Of a stretch of DNA of 64,000 nucleotides, positions 38,091 through 49,444 are shown one piece after another (position 1 is the stretch's first letter; every line of letters starts with the position of its first letter). The notes under the pieces were generated by a model, which saw only the letters and a program-made list of their open reading frames with translations, did not search any database and was not told the origin of the DNA. The DNA is from Sitta carolinensis (taxonomy: Eukaryota; Chordata; Aves; Passeriformes; Sittidae), in contig CM063284.1 in the NCBI GenBank assembly GCA_032173965.1, forward strand, positions 112,132,410 through 112,196,409, written 5' to 3'. A program made the position numbers and the translations under genes.

Positions 38091-39055
38091 GTGGTGAGAA
38101 GGTTAATGTACTGGACCCTTCTCTTAACTTGAGGTTACCAATATCAGAATCATAGCCCTTGTTTACTTTGCAGGGAGGCCTGCCTGTTACAATAAATCTG
38201 AAGATCTCAGTCTCAAAGGATGTATTCTAATGAACTCACTCAGCCTGAATTATTCCTAGTGAGACATCCTGGTGGGCAAGCTGGGCTGGATGCAACATGC
38301 AAGGCTAATTCCTGCAGGTTGAGCATAACCAAGGAGTCCTAGAAGGAAGAGGACTGGCTCATACTCAGTCCTGGAACAGGAGCACAAGAAGACAGGCATA
38401 TTATAGATCCAGATAAACCTTAACTTGTCTGGTTTAATGTCACCAAAAAGCTCTTCAGCAGTTCTCTCTCACCAGTTATCCTGCTGTCAACTGAATAAAC
38501 AGTAAACAACAACTTGTGAACTGATGTGCATTTGTCTGCTCATCACCAGCTCTGTTTGTGCATTTCAAAAGTCTTGTCTGACCAATGCTGACATATGGAG
38601 CTGCTCAGGGATGAATCATGAAGGAACATATGGATTAAGCAGTTATGGCATTAAGATTCCATAGAAGCAGAAGGTGGCCTGCGTGGGCCCATAGGGATGA
38701 TTCATAGAGTCACCCCTATGTTTTCTTGAGGGTGAAAGGAAACTTCATTCCATTTCATGCTGTATATGAGAACTCACCACTGCTTTTATATCCATTTTTA
38801 AAGTTCATGATAAGATTGCATTGAGAAAAGCAGCATGACTTGGTAATTAAGGTGCAGGATTAGCTTGTTTAGCTGATAGCATTCCTTCAAACTGCACTGA
38901 TCAAACCTCCTCTCTTTCCAGATGCAGAGCTACCAAAGCAATTTTATGCACAGCAAGGCTACAGATTTATGTACGTTCCCGGGCTGTGTTCCTATTAATG
39001 AAGTCATCCAGACTCTGGTTATTCAGTTTTTTCAAAAATTCTACTCAGTATATGA

Positions 39056-39058
<3 letters not shown>

Positions 39059-39099
<41 letters not shown>
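39059..39099. repeat. Poly(A) run, 41 bases
   Basis: The longest homopolymer in the window. No AATAAA lies 10-30 bases upstream and no gene-like body precedes it, so a processed pseudogene tail is not supported. The Lys-rich frame across it is an artefact. Confidence 0.96.
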
Positions 39100-39102
<3 letters not shown>

Positions 39103-39109
39103 ATGCAGA

Positions 39110-39541
39110 AAATTTAACTGGAAAACAAGTTTAACAAGTTTGGGATTCTGCCTTCCAGTAAGCATATGGAAATCTGCAGTTAGACCGAAGAGAACTCACA
39201 ACTCAGGCCAATGCTTTTTTTACAGAGGAAACAATCTACAAAGCCCACTTGCTCCTGCTGTAGTGGAAGTGGCTGAAATAAAGAAAGTGTTAAATATGCT
39301 TTCTGCTCTGCTGGTCCTCCCATTAACTCCCTGCTTTCCTGCTGCTGGGGGACAAAATGCCAGGATGTGTGAGATTGGTTTACAACTGGCTCTGAATTGT
39401 TTTTTTCTGAGGAAAACGAAGCAGCTTTTGACAAGGCAGCTAGTGGCATCTGGAATTTTTGTAGCAAGAATGATTGAATTCAAAAGCCATTTCCTTTCAC
39501 CCATGGGGAAAATAATAGCTGGCCATGACAAACTGGTGTAA
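39110..39541. other. Mixed-composition unique block, possible conserved non-coding element
   Basis: About 430 bases less AT-rich than the surroundings and free of simple repeats or recognised transposon sequence. Three frames are open across much of it: 133 codons on the plus strand, 103 and 95 on the minus strand. None of the translations resembles a family I know, and open frames on both strands argue against a real exon. A TTTTTTTACAG at about 39220-39231 looks like a splice acceptor, but no matching exon is convincing. A conserved regulatory element is an inference from texture only. Confidence 0.25.
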
Positions 39542-40081
39542 CAGATGTATTATAAGTAGGAGTACAACACACATGGATCCAGAAATTTCACGAAGCTCCT
39601 TTTATATTTTTATGTGCGTGTAAGCTTTATATAGTTCATGCTGTATATGGATATGTACATCTAATTCATATGTACTACTTGCAATTCAGTCACATAACAC
39701 AATGCACATTCATTATGTATGATGTAATAAATACATATTTGGATCACACCTATGTGGTAATCATGATCATTTTGGTTTAGCTTCCACTTTTCTTCATACT
39801 CTTTCTCGTTGGTTTCAGTTTTTATTTCATCCAGCCAAAATAAATTCCCTGAAAAGTTTAAGGATCAATAAAGTAAATAAAAATTCAGAATGATTTTTAG
39901 CTAATAAATTCTTCTGACCAAAAAAAAAAAAAAAAAAAGGCAAAATTGTTTTATAGTTCATTGACTTCAAAATGGTTTTGGGAGGATTTGGTTTGTATGG
40001 ATTGTGAACATATAATTTAATTATTTTGGAGGTGTGATTGTAGTTTTAGCTATATGGATTTCCCTTTTTCTTTTTAACAGA

Positions 40082-40121
40082 GGCAATCAAAAAAAAGGGC
40101 AATCAATAAAAGGGCAATCAA
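40082..40121. repeat. Three-copy ~16-bp minisatellite
   Basis: GGCAATCAA recurs at 40082, 40098 and 40113, each followed by an A-rich spacer. Confidence 0.9.
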
Positions 40122-40439
40122 AAGCAAAGAAAAGAGAAAAAAGAAGTCTCAGTTCTATCATCTCTTTTCACAGATCTCTAAACACCAGCCACCTTGAACT
40201 TTGACACTGAAGCCTTCGAGGAACCATAGCCATCAGGACTATCATATCCATCATATTGTATACTCACAGCTAATTTAGAATAAGCTTGTTTAAAACTATT
40301 TATTTGAATATATATAGAAATATTAGTGATGCTTATTGCCAACAAATGTCAATTTAATATTGTTTCCAAGTTTGAAGAGGGCCAAAGTTTTCAGTCTTTT
40401 AAATACTGCTATCACAGCAATCTCTAATTCTTTTTACAT

Positions 40440-40480
40440 ATATGTATATATTTGCATATATATACATATACATGTATAAT
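40440..40480. repeat. Alternating AT/TA-rich tract
   Basis: A run of TATA, CATATA and GTATA units with strong local self-complementarity. It is low-complexity sequence. Confidence 0.8.
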
Positions 40481-42167
40481 CACTTGCAATACATTGAAGT
40501 AAACCGTGATTATGAATCATGTTAGTAAACTTTGCATAGAAAAAGGGTGGTTTAGATTGAGCTTAAAATTCTACAAATGATATAGCTTCTGGTAAACTAG
40601 GAACACATGCAGAATATGTGCAGGTCTGCTTGGGTCTGCAGAAAGAAACTGCAGGAATGGTGCTTTTTCCAAGGTATTATGACTCCATTCTGTGACAGAT
40701 TAAAGGAAACTGTCTTTTCTGTATCTGCTGGGATATGAATCTTTGTACACCAGCAGAAATAATATAAATAAGCAACATATATTGAATATAACTTGTGTTT
40801 TTGATTTGTTTGAATAAGATATTGGACTGTGAAATCTAAAACGAGGCAAACCCAATATAAATCTACTAAACCATTGTTTTTTCAATATGGTTCCTTTTGA
40901 TAAAACCAGGCTTGTTCTTTAGTTAGGTACATACTTCTGAACACAAAACTAATAAATATCTGTGAAGTACAGAAAATAATCTTATTGTGGAGTAAATGCA
41001 ACTGTTCATAACTTAAATAATCTTCTTTCCAAACAGATAGGTTTCTAATAATTACATTTGCTTTGGGTTTGTACCTTTTGGTTTAGAAACAAGGTGAATA
41101 TGATCTTTTAGAAGTCTCCTTGGAAAACATCTGTTCCTTCTGTTGTTATATGTTGTGTAATTTACAGAAATATTTCAAATACATAACTATTGGTCATACA
41201 ATGTTCTCTGTAGTGTATTCTTTTTTTTCAAACAGTTAATGCCATGACAGGCTATTTTTAAATGTTATTGAATCCTCTAAGCTATAGTATAGAAAAAAAT
41301 TAACTTTGCAAATATCTAGGAAAATGCAGCCTGGGTTTAATGATCTGTAGGTTTCTCTATAAATAAATAAGTGACAATCACATAATGATAGAATTTAAAA
41401 AAAAAATTGTTTGAAAAAGGGAAAGAAAATAATAAAACAATCCTTAAAATTTTAAACAATAGATTTATTAATATAGCCATCAAGTCTCATGTTAAGTTTT
41501 TGTTAAGTGTAGTTTGGAAGAAGGGAAAATTATGCTTTTAATTGAAAACAGTTCAAAGCTCTAAATATATAATTGACCAATTAGGTCTGATTTACATGGA
41601 AAATGCTCTTGTTAAAAATCAATATGATTATGCCCACACAATCATGGTAGTCATTCTGAGATTTCACTAACTGACTAGTTATCACATAATTCAAGTCAAG
41701 TCACTGAGCTATAGATGTTGGCACAAACTACTCCTATATCTCATTTATTTTTTTTCTCTAAAAAGTAAGAGGGAAACTTATTTTAACTGCAGAAATGAGA
41801 GATCAAAAGTGTCAATATTAGGGTCAAAGAAGTCTCTGAGTTGTGAATTGCACAAGCTGTTCTTGTGTTTTTCCCTGTGTATCCATCCTTGACCAATGTT
41901 GCAGTTATGACATTGGGGCAGTTGAGTCTCTGTTCTGATTCCTCTTATCTACTTTTTTTTGACAGCTCATATCTCCTGAATTGCATATAAATAATCTTAT
42001 ATTTTTTGTGGTATTTAGCATCTTCTAATAAAGGAATATTTGCATGTTGTTAGGGTATTTTTACTGATCTATATGAACATTCACTTTAAAAATTTTGATC
42101 ATTATTGTACAAGTGTTTGCAAACTCATAAAAGAAGTCATAATTTGAGGATTACTTCCAAAGAAGTG

Positions 42168-42222
42168 AAAACAAACAAACAAACATACATACAAACAAAC
42201 AAACAGACAAACTAAATAAATA
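42168..42222. repeat. (ACAA)n / (AAAT)n tetranucleotide repeat
   Basis: ACAA units, interrupted by CATACATA and CAGA, change into AAAT units over about 55 bases. Confidence 0.95.
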
Positions 42223-45200
42223 AGTAGATATTATTTTATGACAGTCAAAGTGCTCACTTTAGGAAATATCATCATATTGATAAGATTATTCCCTCTGAGT
42301 CTGTTATGCTTTTCTGCAATATGAATGCTCTCGTCAGAAATGAAGCATATGCAGCTTTGTCAAAATGTTACAGGCTAGCTACATGAACTTGACTTGTTTA
42401 TGAAACCTAAGCCTTAATTTAGTTCTCTATAGATAAAAATAATAAAAAGTTTCAAAAATATGTTTATTTTGTATGATATTATCACTCTTGTACAAAATGC
42501 AAGAATTCAGTTCGTCTTCCAAAAGGTCAAAAATAATTGGCCTTCTAAAGCATGCTGTTCAGATGCTCTTTTGCAATTGTAAATAATTTTTTTTATTTTC
42601 TAAGTGGCATAATCATAAAAAGTCACTACCTAACACAAAAACAATAAAATAATTGATGAGGTTATAAAACTAGGAGTGCATTAAACACAGTGAATTAATT
42701 TTCAGTTTCATTGCTGTAAAAAAAGTCTGTCTGAATATTTCCTTATATATTACATCTGTTTATAAAATAATTTTTAAAAACTAGTATAAATAGCAAGTTT
42801 TTAGAAATATTTTTTCGTGGCAATCTATTAGGTTGTATTTTACATTGATTTTCATGTTTAAGATGGAAAGAAAAACATAACCATAAGGAGCAGTAAACTA
42901 TTAAAGCTAACTAATCCGAGGGAACATAACTAACCATCAAGAACTGCATATACAGATGCTGTTTGTATGAATGCATGAACACATTTTTCATCATTAAATG
43001 ATCACTTTTATGTGGAAAGACTCAAGCAAACTACCTGGTGTTACTTCTGTTCTCTCTCCAGCTGCTTGTTATATTGAACAATGGGTGTGACAGAGACACG
43101 CATTGAACAATACCATTAGTCTCCTACTATCTTCATGTTTAAAGTAATATTGTGTTATTTTTCAAACTGTTACAACTGAATTGACAAATAATCTACGTCA
43201 AATTTTGCCTCAAATTATTTTAAATTGTGGTTTTTCTGAACTCAGTGTTTTCTACAATGTGGTACTCAACCATCTTATTTTATAAGCAAATACACTGGCT
43301 AAAGAGAAGGTTCCTTATTGTTTTGCAATGTTGCTTTACAGTTTGTTGGGAGTGTATGAGAACATTCAGCTTACTCCAGAATACACTTGAAGACTCACAG
43401 AACTTGGTGTTATAATGGACTGCTGTTTCGATCGTGCATATTTTTCATTCAGTAGTAGTAATACTGAAATTTCGGTTCACTGAATTTTTAGGATTGTTGA
43501 CTTATTTTTGGCGGTGGAATTAAGCAAAACAGATTGAATTGGCTAAAGTGGACTTGAAAAGAAGTTGACTTCTGAAGTCTCTTCTATATTTTTTCCTGTA
43601 TTCATTGTTCAGATTATTATTTTTTCCTGTGCATATTAAGGAAAATCCATTCATATATCTACTGTGATAAATGCTAGGCTTTAAACACTTTAGCCTTTTA
43701 TAGGTAAAAGATGAATGACAAGTGTATCATTGTCAACTGCTCATATACTGCTATAATTTATTAGCTCAGAATGCATATAATAACATCTTCTGGAATTAAA
43801 AGCCTAATATTTCACTGTTACTTTCTATAACAAATAAGCTGTTATTTTATATAGGTGGCAATAAACCCCAATTGCATAAATGTAGATCATTAATAAAGAG
43901 GCAATACCTTCTTTGAAAGGTTTATTGTTTAAACACAAATTGAGAGTGCCAGAATTCTGACTGATATGCAGGTGCCTTCTTCCATTCTCCTGGCTGCCCC
44001 AGGAGAGCATAACGACCAGAATCTTCAAGCAGACTTTCTCCTGTGTAAATTCTTCCTTTTGATTGTTTGAACCATGCATTCCTAGTTACCAGGGATGACG
44101 TATGATTTGCAACAAGACGGACAGAAAGATAGGATGAGTCTGAAGGCCCTGGACAGTGTCTGAGCTCTGGAGCTCTTATTATTGAGATCTTGTATGTTGG
44201 GAGGAAGGTAGAACTTGGAGCTAGTGCTTATTAATGCAGAGACACATATATCATCAAGCGTCACTGGAAAAAAAAACAACGCAGTTTTGCTTTTCTTATT
44301 TCAAACTGCATGGTCCTGAAACTCTAAACTAGCAGTCAGAAGTCATGGATGGCAAATTAGAGATAAGTCACCTAAGCCTTCCTTCCAATGCTTAACCTCC
44401 TACTTGTTGGAGCCTTCAGACTGATTTAACGTGTACTTTGTTAGCATTCAGTTATGTTGCAAGCATGAAGTTAGTGTGTTATTGGAAAGAGCTTTTCTTT
44501 GCATTTTGTGGAAGCTTCCCATTGGATTGCTTTGGGATATGGTTAAATAGCAATGCTTTCTATTGATCCCATGAAATGTTCTGAAGCTTGCAGCAGACTG
44601 CAGAAGACTTTGGAGAACCTTTTTCTCACTTACCAGAAGTAGTTTCCAGCTCTTGAAATTCTGCGCCTTTGCATGTCATCCCACTGTTGGAGCTATCTTT
44701 GAAGATGGTCTGAGTCCATACTTGGAAGACATTGGCTCAGAAGCATCCCATGTTGAATTTAATAAGCAATTTCTTTAATTGGTCCCACACACAGGTTACA
44801 AGCATGAGGGATGCAGCTTCATGTAGAAATGCGTGACTTTCTGAAGGCCTCTCAAGACCTAATCACTCATTGGAGTCACTCATCTTTCTGACACAGAGAA
44901 GTATGGCATGGACACCTGACCCTGTGGGATAACATGACTGAGGCTGCAAATAGAGAGGGCATGAATTAGAGAAGTATTAGGACAAAGAATTTATGGAGGT
45001 GAAAAAGGCACATAAATAATTTTGATTCATTCTCTGTCACCAAGTGTTGAGACCAGAGCCATCCAGGAAGCCAAATTTGCCAAAGACCCAGAGGCAGAAC
45101 TCAGGCATTCCTCAGAAATTGTCCAGCATAGGAAGATGCTGCATTCTGTGAGAGACCTGCAGGCATCCCACCTGGTTTTCCACCTAGGCACCTCTCATAC

Positions 45201-47250
45201 ACAGCTAGACTTGCACAAGCTGCAACCAACTTCATAAACATGTGCTTGGTGTGGGCAGGCCTTGTATAAAACACTAACATTTATGTGAAAAACAAGATCA
45301 CAAAGTTATCAACCTATTTTTATTCTACAAGCCACTGTGATTTTTCTTTATTATGTGTTTGTTTTACAATTTCAGTTGCAAAGAAGCCTAGTTTTTTTCC
45401 ATATGGAGTGTATGATGGTGTAAGGGAAGGGAACAAATATCTTTCCTGTAGTAAGATTTGTGTGATGGAGTAGGGAGAAGCAGGCCACTATAATTGTTGT
45501 TCTTTAATGGCTGTAGCATTAAATAGCAGCCAGTGCTTTCCTTTCTTTATAGTTTATCGAGTAGATGAGATTCATTGATCTGCTTTCTCTCCCCTATTTG
45601 CTTTCTTTGTGAAAAATTCAATTCTACTTTATGTTCAGAGATTACTTTTTCATGACTTTTAAAGTTTAGTGAGGTCACTTGTCAGGTTCCATCTGCTACT
45701 GTATTCTCTGGAAAAGCACATTTCTCTCTTTTCTCTTTTATTTACTGTCAGGTTTTTCTCTATTTGAAGGATAGTTTTAGGAAGTGGCTTGTATTTATTT
45801 CACATGTGTCTGGAGATAGGGAAAGTTTTCAAGGGCTTATAGGTAAAAATGACCTTATACTTGGGCCACTGTTGTCTTGTACACTGTGCCAGTCCAGTGC
45901 CTAAAGAAAAAGCCCTCAAATATTGTCAAAAATGGAGTCATTTTGAAAAGAGGGGTAATCTGAATGAAATAAAGTTATTTGCTAAACTTAGAGACAAGAC
46001 TGAAGAGAAGGAGTTTGGGGTTAGAAAAGATGCACTTCTGCCTTGGAAAAAATTACCTCATGTAGAAAATGTCTCAAAACTGGACTGCGACTAATAAACC
46101 TCTGGCTGTAAAACAAGGAATTGTAGGCTTTAGAAGTTTGGGTAATAATGTATGTGTAGGATTCCCACAGAGAAATTCAGTCTTTCCAATTTGAGTGCAC
46201 ATGTTTTGATTCATATTTTCTGCATAGTGCCTAATGTGAAACATGCATGTATTTAAAGGTACCATTCTAGTGCTTTACAAGTAAATAACACCTCAAGGTG
46301 TGATACTTGAGAAATTCATAATGAAGAGTCACTGTTATGCTCCATGCCTTCTGTCAAATGTTACACAGAACAGTCTGAAATTGCCTGCTGTAAAAGATAA
46401 TTGAATTGTCTCAAAAAGAGATTTTTTGGAGTGGAGGCAATGTATTTGTTGATTAGTGGTAGTGACCATACTATATTTTAAAAAAGTTCACATTTAATGT
46501 TATACATTCTATACATTCTTTAGTTTTCCTATGTTCTTACATAATCTTTATTGTTTACCTTTAAAATATTTAAAAATCCAAACCAAATGAATACTTCTAA
46601 TGGAAGAATGATAAAAAAACAGGGCAGTAAGTGTGATATAGTAGGAAGGCTAGAGCAATTTAGAGATATAAGGCACAAGTTGTATTTATAGTTTTGAAAA
46701 TCTTTTCCTTCAAACAATGCCCCTTCTGCTGTTTATAGGAAAAATAGTTGACTGTGTAGATCAAATCTATTTTCATATTTACAGATTACTTGACATTGGA
46801 CATTTCAGGAAGTAGTAAGTTTTCTTGCTGTGCAAGTTTCATTTCATGTGTCACAACAGCAGAACTGCTCTCAGGCACACCAAATTAAACGAGCAATAAA
46901 ATCTGAAACAGCTTACTTTTATTGCACAATGATGTTACTGTGTTGTGTACCTTCAAAAGTGATTTAAAGCCTAAAACTCAAAATTAAAAACATTTTTATT
47001 ATAAAAAGGTAAATAAATCTTTGAGTGATCATTACATTTGTACATGTATGAATTAAGCAATGCTATTAGTCCAGGAAAAAAATATTTTCGTGAGCAATGT
47101 CAGAGAAAAAAACACTGATTAGAATTTCAATGATCAGTGAGCAGCTGAAACCACACTTACTCTTGCATGTTTTCAATGCAAAAGCAATATTATCAGAGAT
47201 TATTTTAATATATTATTATTGAGTAATTCATAGTTACAAGTCATATTTAT

Positions 47251-47452
47251 GGTGCGTAGTGAGACACTGCAACAGGTCACCTAGAAAAGTTGTGAAAGCC
47301 CCATCCCTGGAAGTGTTCAAGGCCAGGTTGGATGGGACTTTGAGCCACCTGGTCTAATGAAATGTGTCCCAGCCCATGACAGGGGAGTTGCAACTAGATC
47401 ACCTTTAAGGTCCCTTTCAACCCAAACGATTCTAAGATTCTGTGATTTTGTG
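47251..47452 (+). mobile_element. CR1 LINE, 5'-truncated 3' end
   Basis: From GTAGTGAGACACTGCAACAGG the block follows the CR1 3' untranslated region through GCCCCATCCCTGGAAGTGTT, CAAGGCCAGGTTGGATGG, CCACCTGGTCTAATG and GGTCCCTTTCAACCCAAACG. It ends in three degenerate octamers, ATTCTAAG ATTCTGTG ATTTTGTG. About 200 bases remain and the coding part is absent. Like the other two CR1 fragments it reads on the plus strand. A 153-codon frame starts inside it and runs into unique DNA (47357-47818); it is a chance frame. Confidence 0.95.
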
Positions 47453-48353
47453 TTGAGCTGCAGATCTACATTAATCTTATTACTTACAGATGTCCATCTC
47501 CTTCCTCAGTGTGGAACTTTTTTCCTTGCTGATACTAGGAGCACAAATTTCAAGTCCTTATACCGTTATATTAGTTGTGGTTTTTTAGACATGAAAACGC
47601 ATGGTCAGATTTACTCCACCTGTTCTTTTTCCTGTGTAGGCCTTTTCTCACATGATCCCCAGGAGGTGCATATTTCTTGTCCTCCCTCCACAGAGGCTGA
47701 CCAATTCTGCTCATTCTGCACAATGGAGTTTCTCTGCAGTCTTGCACATTTCAAATCAAAACTCATTCTCTTGCTACTCTCTCAGCTACCTCTACTCTGC
47801 TTAGCTACTGACTTCTAACCTCTCTGAAATCACATGCCCTCAAATATATGAAAGATCACTCATCGGATGCAGTAAGGAAAATTCAATAGACTGAATACAA
47901 AAGTTTTGCTTCACATAACCTGTATTATTAAATATAATAAAAAGCTAAGACTATTTTTTGAGCTCTGGATCGAGCAGGTCCAATTGCTTTGGCTGAACTG
48001 GATGACCGTCTTAGCTACAGAAAATGTTTACATTTCCTTTTTTGTTGTTCATGTTCATTTATCTGTGAGTAGAAGATAACAGGCAAATGGAATTGAAAAA
48101 GGGAATGCAATGCTTCTGACCAGCAGAATAGCCACAAAATTCAGCAAAGATTTTCCAGTGTTATTTAAAATGCTCCAGCAAAGTGGTTGCTTTTTGAAGT
48201 CATTTTCAGAGGCAGCTATTTCACCCCATTTACTTCCAATTTTCCAATAGACAAGAAGCTCAACTATTTGGCTGTACAGCAGCTTGTGAAGAGTACTCTT
48301 TCACATGACAGCACACAACTATTTACAGCGCAAGTTTAATTATCAAACATCTG

Positions 48354-48367
48354 GTTTCCATAGCAAC
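48354..48367. promoter_or_regulatory. RFX X-box-like site
   Basis: GTTTCCATAGCAAC is a near-palindromic match to the RFX transcription factor X-box (GTTNCCATGGNAAC type). It lies in unique, non-repetitive sequence. Binding is inferred from the motif only. Confidence 0.4.
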
Positions 48368-49418
48368 AGAAGGACATTTACTATACAAAAATAACTTGCA
48401 CGTTCGTTTCAAGGCCAATACTTATCTAAGATGCAAACTTCCAAAGCTTGGGCTGAATCAGATCAAAGGTGTAGTGACGATTACTATCTTTGCATATAAT
48501 ATCACCCCCAACCATCTAAAAAGTGGTGTCATTTTAATATTTGTTTTTAATAAGAATTTTCTGTCTTTAAACCAAAGGTAAGATAAATAAATATGTAGAA
48601 AGAGAAGACTGCAGAAACGTATCTTTTCGTTTTGCCAGTGGACAATTCCCTATGAATTACAATTTGATTTGTTTTCTAATTATTAGTCCTTTATGGGGAA
48701 CAAAAATCCAGTGAAAATCTTTTTTATAGTTATACTCTAACTTTTGGTACTCATTATCCAAGCAAAATTGCTGTTAAAGTATTTTTATTCATGGTTAATT
48801 TCTTGCTACTGGAGGTTTGGTATCAGAATTGTTATTTTGCAGTGACTTTTCATCAGTGATTGCTGTAGGGTGTATAGCCATAGAATACATTAAATGCAAA
48901 ATCAGTAATTCTAAATTCAATAGTTCTAAGCCCAGAAAAATACAGATTCAAGCTACTCAGGCATTAACACTTATTTATAATACTAAATGATTGAAAATGA
49001 AGGATGTAGTCCAAATAAACAAAATTTTCTGGTTTACACCATGTATTAGGTCATGTTATATAACTGGAAGTATCAGATCTGATTTTCAAATTCTGTTAGG
49101 ATATAGAGTATTCTTCCATAAGCAAACAAAAATTGTTCTTTCTCATCATGATATCAGTTAGTTGTAAAAACTGTATTCATGATTTCAGCACTTGGACTCA
49201 TGTTTATATTTAATAAGCTTCTCTTTCTCTGTGAGCAATACAAGACCATTTTGGTGCTGCTACTGTAGCAACAGTTTAATTCCACTTTCTTATCCACTTT
49301 TCCTTGTCACCCTTTTCTGAGCACAGAAAAATGTCAGATTTTAAAATTTGCTCTGATGTTCAACTTGTCTGCACTTTAATGATCAGACTACAAAAATTAA
49401 GCATAGACTGCATTCTTG

Positions 49419-49444
49419 TCATGGAGAAAACTCATGGAGAAAAC
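49419..49444. repeat. 13-bp perfect tandem duplication
   Basis: TCATGGAGAAAAC occurs twice, head to tail, with no mismatch. Confidence 0.95.

Larger units (their letters stand above)
29323..47250. other. Long AT-rich non-coding stretch
   Basis: About 18 kb with no supportable gene and, by eye, no recognised transposon. It contains simple repeats (29387-29406, 35755-35782, 39059-39099, 39920-39938, 42168-42222, an AT-alternating tract at 40440-40480), short tandem duplications and palindromes listed separately. A mixed-composition block at 39110-39541 stands out from the AT-rich background. Confidence 0.55.

Noticed and set aside
38825..38875. MIR-like wording (GCATGACTTGGTAATTAAGG)
   Set aside because: Only a short, loose resemblance to the MIR 5' region; no tRNA-type box B and no core segment.
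39059..39099. 41-base poly(A) as the tail of a processed pseudogene
   Set aside because: No polyadenylation signal precedes it, no coding similarity lies upstream, and no target duplication is visible.
47357..47818. 153-codon plus-strand frame rich in Cys, Ser and Leu
   Set aside because: It starts inside the CR1 3' untranslated region and reads into unique DNA; no recognised family and no splice context.
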